Shown one piece after another: positions 57,686-64,000 of a stretch of DNA of 64,000 bases. Position numbers and translations under genes: made by a program. The stretch spans positions 1 through 64,000 of the forward strand of contig JAFTFT010000027.1 in NCBI GenBank assembly GCA_017458335.1. The letters are read 5' to 3'. This DNA comes from Oscillospiraceae bacterium. Its GTDB lineage: Bacteria > Bacillota > Clostridia > Oscillospirales > Oscillospiraceae. Numbering within the stretch: the stretch's first letter is position 1; each line of letters begins with the position of its first letter. The notes beneath the pieces were generated by a model. That model saw only the letters and a program-made list of their open reading frames with translations, did no database searches and was not told where the DNA came from.

Positions 57686-59287
57686 TTAATTAGCCTGCTT
57701 CAGCGCGTCTGAGGCTTTGTAATAGTGATACAGCGCGGCCATGGCATTGACCATTTCGCCGCTCGAAGCTTCGCTTTCCAGACAGGCTTTGACATAGGAA
57801 AGAGCGGAGAGCTGTACGGTCATGGGCTCGGCGCCCTCAGTTTGAATTACAATGTGATGCGTATTGCCCAGCCGATCCGCGGAGATGGCCGGAATGACGA
57901 TCCGGTACCGGCCGTCCGCCTCCTGCGTCACGGGAACGGAGGCGTTGTCCAGAAGAGCACTGACGGTACCGCTGTAACTCTCTGCAGGAGTCACATAGAG
58001 ATAGACGGAAGTCACGGAGTCGAGAATCAGAGAGCAGGAAACGGAGCGGATGTTCCGGTTCCGGCCGCGCAGGAACTCCTGATCCGAGAGGGCTTTCAGG
58101 ATGTCAGCGATCTGCTCCTCGGAATAGGATTCGGTGAAGTAAGTCGACATGCGGGTGTGGTCCGCGAATACGGTACGATTTTCAAGCTTGGAGAGGAAGA
58201 CCTGGGAATGGTAACCATAGTCCAGCAGAGCGCGGGCGAGGGTTTTCACCTCGTCAGTGATCTCGTCACTGCCGATCAGGGCGTTGAGGTAGCCTTCTGC
58301 AGTAAAGACCTCTGAAACGGTCTGTTCTGTGTTGCCCACGCGGTAATGGTAGACCGCCGTGATCTCATCCGCCAGCTGCAGGGCATTCAGACTGCAGGTA
58401 AAGCCGTAGCAGCCGCTGCCGCCCAGATCGGTATCGGACGGATCAAAGGGATCCTGAACGGTTTTACCATTGACCGTAAAGTCCATATAGCTGTCGGAAT
58501 AGTCGGCTCCGTCAAACACGGGCAGATCCAGGAAGAAGTTCAGACCCAGCTCACCGCCGAGAACCAGAGAGTGGGTGGCAAAGGCCGGCCGGGGAGCTTC
58601 TTTGAAGGAGGCAGAGACGGTCACATCGCCTCGGGGCATTTCGAAAGAGGCTGCAGCGCCCTCCATGGAGAACGGAACTGCGGTGTCGCCCTGCATCACC
58701 TGCAGCGCGTCGAGGACATAATTCTCAGCCGGAACCACCGTCACAGTCACCAAATCATGCACCGCCGCGTCGGAAGAGGAGAGCGTGACGCTGCCATTGA
58801 GCATCGAAGGATCCGGAATGATGCTATAGCGGTCGGGGTAGACGGGGATCACATAGGAATTCTCGCGGTTGAAGCCTGTCTCACTCTGGCCGCCGACACT
58901 CACGAGAGAGCCCGTGTCCAGAACGACGGAAACAGGTTCGGCGGGGCCGTAGTCGGAGCTGTCGCTCTGGCTGCGCCGGATTACGGCGTCTGCGTAAGCC
59001 GCTGTCCCGGCAAGATCAAAAGCGGCGATGCCGGTTTCGTCTGTCACGACTGCAGCGGCGACCTCGCCGGACGGCAGGACAAGCTCCAGAGAAAGATTGC
59101 CCACGGCGATATTGCCCGGGGTAACGGCCATGACCCAGAGCGTCGGATATTCCGGGGCGCTCTGCGGGATTTCGACTTCAGCGGTCTCAAGCTCGTTCTC
59201 CGCCAGCGCCCCGACCGAAAACAGGCCGGCGAGCACCAGCAGGCAGATGACAAGCGAAAGAAGTCTCCGGACAGAAGATTGTTTCAT
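57686..59287 (-). CDS. large secreted protein with beta-repeat domains
   Basis: 533 residues. The signal peptide (LLSLVICLLVLAGLFSVGALA) is followed by a carboxypeptidase-like regulatory beta domain at about 50-110 (LELVLPSGEVAAAVVTDETGIAAFDL), an InlB/Listeria-Bacteroides-type repeat at about 165-235 (NGSVTLSSSDAAVHDLVTVTVVPAENY) and an alpha/beta region up to the end. No sorting motif or enzyme signature is visible. A surface or matrix protein is likely. Confidence 0.65.
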   Translation of the reverse strand: MKQSSVRRLLSLVICLLVLAGLFSVGALAENELETAEVEIPQSAPEYPTLWVMAVTPGNIAVGNLSLELVLPSGEVAAAVVTDETGIAAFDLAGTAAYADAVIRRSQSDSSDYGPAEPVSVVLDTGSLVSVGGQSETGFNRENSYVIPVYPDRYSIIPDPSMLNGSVTLSSSDAAVHDLVTVTVVPAENYVLDALQVMQGDTAVPFSMEGAAASFEMPRGDVTVSASFKEAPRPAFATHSLVLGGELGLNFFLDLPVFDGADYSDSYMDFTVNGKTVQDPFDPSDTDLGGSGCYGFTCSLNALQLADEITAVYHYRVGNTEQTVSEVFTAEGYLNALIGSDEITDEVKTLARALLDYGYHSQVFLSKLENRTVFADHTRMSTYFTESYSEEQIADILKALSDQEFLRGRNRNIRSVSCSLILDSVTSVYLYVTPAESYSGTVSALLDNASVPVTQEADGRYRIVIPAISADRLGNTHHIVIQTEGAEPMTVQLSALSYVKACLESEASSGEMVNAMAALYHYYKASDALKQAN

Positions 59288-59347
59288 CTTTGTACCCTCC
59301 GATCTTAAATGATGTTGTTTTAACCCATCCGCAGCGCGGACAGGGAC

Positions 59348-60199
59348 TTACTTTCTCACAAAGCGCAGATTCAGATCCGCATTTCCGGTCACACCGGGGA
59401 TCGAGGCCTCAAAGCTGCACTGCCAGAAGTCGCAGGCATAATAGTAGTCGGGAAAATCACCGGGGACAGACACCCAGAAGGCATAGTCCGTCAGACGGGA
59501 GAGGTCAAAGCCGTAGTAACCCAGGTAGCGGTTGAAGTAGACGCCGGCGTCATAACCCGCATTCTCAATGGTACGGCAGAAGGCCACCGCGCAGTCGGTC
59601 AGCGTCAGATCGCCCAGACCGGTGGTGCGGGCCTGTTCTTCGTCGATTTTCTCCCAGTCAAAGATGACCGGCAGATTCACACGGAAGCCCCGGAGATGAT
59701 CGATGACAAACTCGGCTTCTTCGATGGCTTCGCTGACGTTGGTTGCCTGAGAAAAAAAGTAGACGCCGGTATCCAGTCCGGCGGCAGAGGCCCCGGACAA
59801 ATTGGTCTCAAACCAGGGATCCAGAAAGAGCCCGCCCTCGGTGTAGCCGCGGTAACCCAGACGGACGTAAGCAAAGTCCAGAACCTGGGCGGCAGCGTTC
59901 CAGTTGACTTCCCATTGATGTTCTGAGGTGTCGATCCCCAGATAGGTGGTGTAGTCCGAACCGGTATAGGTCGGAATACCGTCCACGGTCCGGAAGTCAT
60001 CCGGCTTCAGCGTACTCACCGGGACGTTTTCAAACGGCGTTATCCAGACCATGTCGAACCCGTCGTTCAGATAGACCTGCCCGGCATGCTCATCCGGTTT
60101 CGGTTCCGGGAGGGTCATCCGGATGATGCCGATCAGTGCGATGATCAACGCGGCGCCGATCACAAGATACCTCAGTTTTCCGGGACGTCTTCTTCTCAT
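59348..60199 (-). CDS. membrane-anchored GH25 lysozyme (muramidase)
   Basis: 283 residues. An N-terminal membrane helix (YLVIGAALIIALIGIIRM) is followed by a linker and a GH25 barrel (YLGIDTSEHQWEVNW, FAYVRLGYRGYTEGG, GVYFFSQA, and FDWEKID with catalytic acids, AFWVSVPG). It would cleave the MurNAc-GlcNAc bond in peptidoglycan outside the cell. GGAGG lies 7 nt before the ATG. Its promoter overlaps the divergent one of the NTPase gene (minus TATAAT at 60253-60258). Confidence 0.9.
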   Translation of the reverse strand: MRRRRPGKLRYLVIGAALIIALIGIIRMTLPEPKPDEHAGQVYLNDGFDMVWITPFENVPVSTLKPDDFRTVDGIPTYTGSDYTTYLGIDTSEHQWEVNWNAAAQVLDFAYVRLGYRGYTEGGLFLDPWFETNLSGASAAGLDTGVYFFSQATNVSEAIEEAEFVIDHLRGFRVNLPVIFDWEKIDEEQARTTGLGDLTLTDCAVAFCRTIENAGYDAGVYFNRYLGYYGFDLSRLTDYAFWVSVPGDFPDYYYACDFWQCSFEASIPGVTGNADLNLRFVRK

Positions 60200-60231
60200 G
60201 CTTTCCTCCGAGTGTATCCGCCGTTTTCCAT

Positions 60232-60260
60232 TTGACGGATCCGAACGAATCCATTATAAT
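60232..60260 (+). promoter_or_regulatory. promoter of the THEP1-csoR unit, overlapping a divergent promoter
   Basis: TTGACG (60232-60237), a 17-bp spacer and TATAAT (60255-60260). The minus-strand -10 of the GH25 gene overlaps by 4 bp, so the two promoters should compete. Confidence 0.85.
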
Positions 60261-60327
60261 ACAAAGAAACAGAAAGACGCAAGTGGGCAATCGAAAGATT
60301 CGGGAGCGTCTGACCGGAGGCGAGACA

Positions 60328-60936
60328 ATGAAGCGACATCTGTTCCTGAGCGGACCGGCCTTCTGCGGGAAAAGCCGGCTGATCCGGGAGCAGCTCGGCA
60401 GCAGCCTGCAGAACGCCGGAGGCTTCTGCACGGAGCTCTGCAAAGCGCCGGACGGAAGCGTGCTCGGCTGTGCCATGATCCCGACTGCCGCGGCAGGCGG
60501 TGTTGAGGGGCTGGAGCAGGAGCTGTTTCTCAATATGAGGAGCTTTCCGCCCGCGCACGACAGCGAGGTGTTTCGCGGACTTGGCGTCCGGCTGCTGGAT
60601 GAGGCGGCCTGGTACCCCTTCGCGGTGCTGGACGAGATCGGCGGGATCGACCTGATCATTCCGCAGTTTCGTGTTGCACTGGAAAGCCTTCTGGCCTCGG
60701 AGCTGCCGATTCTCGGTGTGGTTAAGAGCAGAGAAGACAGCGAGCAGATGCGGCGCCTCCTCGGTCCGGGATCCCGTTTCACGGCGTTCTCCGAGCGGCT
60801 TTTTGAGCAGCTGGCCGGAGACCCGGAGACGGAACTGCTCTTCATCACGGATGACGCGGAGAGAGAAGCCGCGGACGCGGTTACGGCCTGGATTGCAGAA
60901 TATGCGGCGCTGCCGGGCTTTCAGAACAGACTATGA
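60328..60936 (+). CDS. THEP1-type nucleoside-triphosphatase
   Basis: 202 residues. P-loop SGPAFCGKSRLI near the N-terminus, Walker B VLDEIGGIDLI at about 100, and the family's small alpha/beta fold. THEP1 proteins hydrolyse NTPs; their cellular role is unclear. GGAGG precedes ATG 60328 by 7 nt. The stop overlaps the CsoR-like gene by 4 nt (ATGA), so the two are coupled. That pairing suggests a metal- or stress-linked role. Confidence 0.8.
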   Translation: MKRHLFLSGPAFCGKSRLIREQLGSSLQNAGGFCTELCKAPDGSVLGCAMIPTAAAGGVEGLEQELFLNMRSFPPAHDSEVFRGLGVRLLDEAAWYPFAVLDEIGGIDLIIPQFRVALESLLASELPILGVVKSREDSEQMRRLLGPGSRFTAFSERLFEQLAGDPETELLFITDDAEREAADAVTAWIAEYAALPGFQNRL

Positions 60937-61364
60937 TACAGAAATCGGGCGATCAAATGGAAACGAAACCCAATATACCGATGGAAGAAGCGCTTCCGGA
61001 GGGCTATCACCGCCACGCGGACGGCACGGTGCACTGCCACCGGCATCTGGAGGACGGAAGCATCTCACCGGAGCATGAACATGACCATGCGCACGGACAC
61101 GGCCATACCCATACCCAGACCAAGGCGGTGGTAAATCGGCTCGCCCGGGCCATCGGACATCTGGAATCGGTCAAAAGCATGGTGGAGAACGGGCGGGACT
61201 GCACGGAGGTGCTGATCCAGCTGGCCGCAGTGCGATCTGCGCTCAGCAGCACGGCGAAGGTTATCCTGAAGGACCATCTGGAGCACTGCATCAGCGAGGA
61301 CGGGGCCAACACCGAAGAACAGCTGCGCGCCCTGAACGACGCCATCGACAAGTTTATGCAGTGA
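60933..61364 (+). CDS. CsoR/FrmR-family metal-sensing repressor with His-rich N-terminus
   Basis: 143 residues. The first 50 hold a dense histidine run (YHRHADGTVHCHRH, HEHDHAHGHGHTHT), and the last 85 are a CsoR/RcnR-like helical domain (RLARAIGHLESVKSMVENG) with the ligand set Cys in GRDCTEVL and His/Cys in LKDHLEHC. Such proteins repress copper, nickel or aldehyde detoxification genes. The His-rich arm could store or deliver metal. No transporter gene is adjacent, so its targets lie elsewhere. Confidence 0.85.
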   Translation: MIQKSGDQMETKPNIPMEEALPEGYHRHADGTVHCHRHLEDGSISPEHEHDHAHGHGHTHTQTKAVVNRLARAIGHLESVKSMVENGRDCTEVLIQLAAVRSALSSTAKVILKDHLEHCISEDGANTEEQLRALNDAIDKFMQ

Positions 61365-61376
61365 GCTGTTCTCAAT

Positions 61377-61604
61377 AAAAAACGCCCTCCGGATTTCTCC
61401 GGAGGGCGCCCGCTTATGCCGTGCCGGCCCATAGGTAACCTGCACAAAAGAGCAGGTGGGTTGCCTAAGTTCTGTTTCACTGCTTCCAACTTCCGGGACA
61501 AGTCTCCGGGAGGCCTGCAATCCGCAGATTCAAATCAGCATCCCTTATAAGAGATGTGGGTTTCATGGGCCGTGAAGTCTGAAAAGACTACACGGACACA
61601 GCAG
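61377..61604 (-). ncRNA. ssrS: 6S-like structured RNA with terminator
   Basis: On the minus strand CTGCTGTGTCCGTG (from 61604) pairs with CACGGCATAAGCGGG near 61410. Inside, GGCCCAT pairs with ATGGGCC and AGGCAACCCACCTGC with GCAGGTTACCT, separated by an open central region, giving a long rod with a bubble as in 6S RNA. GCCCTCCGG-AGAAAT-CCGGAGGGC and a T-run (61377-61409) terminate it. The assignment to 6S is from structure and remembered Firmicute sequence, not a search. Confidence 0.55.
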
Positions 61605-61609
61605 AAAAA

Positions 61610-61909
61610 TCATTCATCGGAAGGGCCTTCCTCGTCCTCATCATCATAGAGGAGCGCCATGAAGCGCTCATAGACATCCTGAAGCTCGGCGTCATCGTCG
61701 ATGGACTCAAAGACCTCATCGCCGTTTTCATCTTCCACCACGCGCAGGAGAATGAAGCCGTAATCAGGGTCGTCTTCCTTCATGTCGGCGGGGAGGAAGG
61801 ACATATAGGTCTGGCCGTTATAGTCCATGGACTCAATCACTTCCAGCTCGAACTCCTGGCCGTCGTCGTCTACGATGGTGATAAAATCGCTGCCGAATTC
61901 GTCGCTCAT
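61610..61909 (-). CDS. DUF1292 family protein
   Basis: 99 very acidic residues with the DUF1292 pattern (ITIVDDDGQEFELEVIESMDYNGQTYM, DYGFILLRVVEDENGDE, FESIDDDAELQDVYERF). Function is unknown; the family is common in Firmicutes. The 6S-like RNA begins about 5 nt behind its stop, so either that RNA has a promoter inside this gene or it is processed from the same transcript. Confidence 0.88.
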   Translation of the reverse strand: MSDEFGSDFITIVDDDGQEFELEVIESMDYNGQTYMSFLPADMKEDDPDYGFILLRVVEDENGDEVFESIDDDAELQDVYERFMALLYDDEDEEGPSDE

Positions 61910-61978
61910 CTCTTCAGCCTCCTGTTATCTGGTGAATCTATTGTATCTCATCACCGTAAAGAAATCAATAGTTCTTCG

Positions 61979-62024
61979 AGAAAAAACCCATTCTGATCGA
62001 AAATGACCGGAATGGGTTCTTCTT
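61979..62024 (-). terminator. terminator of the solute-binding protein gene
   Basis: AACCCATTC pairs with GAATGGGTT; on the minus strand a T-run of six follows. Confidence 0.8.
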
Positions 62025-62088
62025 TCTCATGAACGCGCGTCCGGATGCCACGGCGTCCGCTTTTCAGTCGGAAACGCAGCAGGGGAAA

Positions 62089-64000
62089 TCAGCGCTGTTC
62101 GTTCACATAGATGTTGGCTTTGCTCTGAATCAGGCGGGCAACCTCGTCGACGCTCTTCTGATCCGCGAAGAAGGCCTGAGCCTGTTCGTTGACGATGTCA
62201 TAGATGCTGGTGTCGTAGCTTGCCACCTTGGTGCAGGTTTCGATGATGGAGAGAACCTCATCCGCCTGCTCCTGGGTCATGGCATAGATGTGGTGCTCCA
62301 CACCGCTGTCGTCGATCCAGCCGCCGCGGCTTTCCTCAATCTTCTCTCCGTTTTCATCCAGAAGGATGTTGCCGTCGGCGTCCTTGCGGTACCTCGGCGT
62401 CATGAAGTCTTCCAGCTGCTTGTTGAAGACGTTGCGGTTGGAGGGAATGTTATACTGATTGGTCTGGCCGGATTCGGTCAGCATGGAACGGAAGAACTCC
62501 CAGGCGGCGTCCTTGTCGGCGCAGCTGCGGCTCATGGCAAAACCGTTTTCAAAGCGCATGATGCTGCCGACGCCGCTGCTCGTGGGCCATCCAATATAGG
62601 TGGCCTGACCGCCGAAGTTGGCGCCGTTCCAGAGGATGGAATCCAGGCCGTAGAGGTAGGTCTGGGTCAGCATCTGGCGGCCCTGGCGCAGCAGATCCTG
62701 GGTGCTCTCGGAATTGTCATGCTCATCCCAGTTGTATTCCGCGGGGAACTGCTTGACAAACTGCAGCAGCTGCTTAAAGTTGTCGCTTTCAAAGTTGACC
62801 TTTCCCGTGGTCCAGTCAACAAAACTGTCCATATCCGCGTAGAGCAGGGAGCTCATGACCTGATCCCGGGTGACATAGGGTTCCAGAGGGGTGCAGCCTT
62901 CCGGCATCTTCTCCAGTGCGGCGTTGAAGTCGTCATAGGTCCAGCCCGGCGTATCTCCAACGATGCTGGCCGCCCCGCAGAGGGTTTCCACGGAGAAGCC
63001 GGAGACGACCTGGTACAGGCCGCCGTTGACCTCCAGGGCGGAGAGCAGGTTGGGGAAGAAGTCCTCGCGCTTCAGCTCCGGATCCTTGTCGAGATAGGGA
63101 TAGAGATCTTCCAGCAGGCCCTTGGACGCGATCTGACGGTAGGCGATCTGGTTGGTCGGGATGATGTCGGGGAGGTTGCCGGCCATGACTTCGGTGTTGA
63201 ACTTGGTGATACCGGCGGTGAAGTCGCTCTCGGTGTTGTACTGGGAATAGTCCAGATACTCCAGGCGGACATTGTCGTGGCTGCGGTTGAAACGGACCAT
63301 GCGGTTGGTGAGCTGATAATCGGGGTTATACTCCAGTTGCGCGACGGTCAGAATCTGCTTCTTCGGCAGGGAATCGGCCGGAACTCTGGTCAGCGTGAAG
63401 AGCTGGGTGTCGATGCTGCCGCCGGAGTAGTCCGTGGTGATCCCCATGATGCTGCCGTCGGAAGAAATCTTCAGGGCCTGACTGGCGACGGAGTCGCCGT
63501 TGATGTCACAGCTCATCCAGTTCAGAACCGGAACCGGTTCCGCTTCTCCCAGCTTGAATCCGTAGAGGAACATGCCGCTGGTATAGTAGAAGTCATAATT
63601 CTCATCGCCGGGGAACAACGTCCATGCGGAATCGGGGATCGGGAAGCTCTCGCCGAGCTCCTTCTTTTCAAAGTCGATGGGACGAAGCTCGGGGCCTTTA
63701 TCGCCGAAGAGCATAACCGCGACACTGCCGTCGGCCAGAGTAACCATGGAATTTACGTAGTTGTCCAGCTGCATGGACCAGGCGATGCTGCCGTCCGGCG
63801 CGATTGCCTGAAGCGTCATTTCCATGACGACAATGAGATTACCGTCGGGATCTTTCGCGATATTATAGGTGTTGAGCCAGGTGTTCGTGGTATCGAGGTC
63901 GACGGGGGCACGGCTCAGTTCCTCGCCCTCCGGACTGAGGATGACAACGTCATAGTTCTGCTCATTGTGATAATAATCGCCAGTGTACTGCTCTTCGGTC
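62089..64000 (-). CDS. ABC transporter solute-binding protein with N-terminal beta-propeller-like region (5' end outside window)
   Basis: At least 637 residues; the frame stays open to the window edge, so the true start lies beyond 64000. The N-terminal 190 visible residues show repeated blade-like strands (ILSPEGEELSRAPVDL, IAKDPDGNLIVV, AIAPDGSIAWSMQLD, LADGSVAVMLFG). From about PKKQILTVAQLEYNPD the sequence is a family-1 carbohydrate-binding fold (GITKFNTEVMAGNLPDII, EDLYPYLDKDPEL, GWPTSSGVGS). Such propeller-fused binding proteins occur in Clostridia importers. A terminator follows the gene. Confidence 0.85.
   Translation of the reverse strand, partial: TEEQYTGDYYHNEQNYDVVILSPEGEELSRAPVDLDTTNTWLNTYNIAKDPDGNLIVVMEMTLQAIAPDGSIAWSMQLDNYVNSMVTLADGSVAVMLFGDKGPELRPIDFEKKELGESFPIPDSAWTLFPGDENYDFYYTSGMFLYGFKLGEAEPVPVLNWMSCDINGDSVASQALKISSDGSIMGITTDYSGGSIDTQLFTLTRVPADSLPKKQILTVAQLEYNPDYQLTNRMVRFNRSHDNVRLEYLDYSQYNTESDFTAGITKFNTEVMAGNLPDIIPTNQIAYRQIASKGLLEDLYPYLDKDPELKREDFFPNLLSALEVNGGLYQVVSGFSVETLCGAASIVGDTPGWTYDDFNAALEKMPEGCTPLEPYVTRDQVMSSLLYADMDSFVDWTTGKVNFESDNFKQLLQFVKQFPAEYNWDEHDNSESTQDLLRQGRQMLTQTYLYGLDSILWNGANFGGQATYIGWPTSSGVGSIMRFENGFAMSRSCADKDAAWEFFRSMLTESGQTNQYNIPSNRNVFNKQLEDFMTPRYRKDADGNILLDENGEKIEESRGGWIDDSGVEHHIYAMTQEQADEVLSIIETCTKVASYDTSIYDIVNEQAQAFFADQKSVDEVARLIQSKANIYVNEQR

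Overview
This 64 kb window comes from a chromosome that looks like an anaerobic Clostridia-type Firmicute, possibly Oscillospirales, of fairly high GC. The signs are the whiA-rapZ-murB-hprK block, an HPr kinase, a CcpA-type carbohydrate economy, a zinc-ribbon L28, an indolepyruvate:ferredoxin oxidoreductase, FeoAB and many sigma-A promoters with 16-18 bp spacers. No rRNA and no CRISPR array is present. The taxonomic placement is an inference from gene content only.

Layout. 1-0.18 kb: the 3' end of a group II intron. 0.2-7.6 kb (minus): an operon with two sn-glycerol-1-phosphate dehydrogenase paralogues around an iron/phosphonate-type ABC transporter, next to a HAD phosphatase. 7.7-15.0 kb (minus): dnaE-whiA-rapZ-murB-hprK, read from one strong promoter. 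15.2-17.8 kb (plus): rpmB, xpt and a CCA-adding enzyme. 18.0-18.7 kb: two small ORFs. 18.7-22.6 kb (plus): two WYL-domain regulators, the RNA ligase RtcB, and directly behind it an array of unusual tRNAs. The array holds two divergent tRNA-Asp, one tRNA-Gly, and one tRNA whose 3' half lies upstream of its 5' half with a complete tRNA-Asp between them. This circularly permuted tRNA, next to the tRNA-sealing ligase, is the strongest candidate for an undescribed system here. 22.7-25.6 kb (minus): FeoAB iron importer and a DtxR-family regulator, with a palindromic operator over the promoter. 25.7-29.0 kb (plus): Nudix hydrolase, glycosyltransferase, esterase. 29.1-38.9 kb (plus): a chitobiose-type phosphorylase, phosphohexomutase, a YesM/YesN-type two-component system and an ABC sugar importer. 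Two copies of a 23-bp element sit at identical distance from two -10 boxes in this locus. 39-47.3 kb: DUF1294, a flavodoxin/ferredoxin protein, iorAB with a divergent LysR regulator, secreted proteins and a cysteine hydrolase.

47.5-56.9 kb is accessory DNA built on the 3' end of a tRNA-Pro(GGG) gene. Two extra copies of the tRNA 3' segment (47.6 and 49.6 kb) delimit tandem islands. The first (2 kb) carries only a tripartite HipBST kinase toxin-antitoxin set. The second carries a decayed TOTE-type primase-helicase between two 440-bp direct repeats, each encoding a 29-residue hydrophobic peptide and a convergent antisense RNA (a type I toxin-antitoxin layout). It also holds an integrase remnant, two unknown proteins and an intact tyrosine integrase next to the tRNA.

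57-64 kb: cell-envelope proteins (Pro-Thr-repeat membrane protein, secreted protein, GH25 lysozyme), a THEP1-like NTPase coupled to a His-rich CsoR-type repressor, a 6S-like RNA, a DUF1292 protein and the 3' part of a large ABC solute-binding protein gene that runs off the window.
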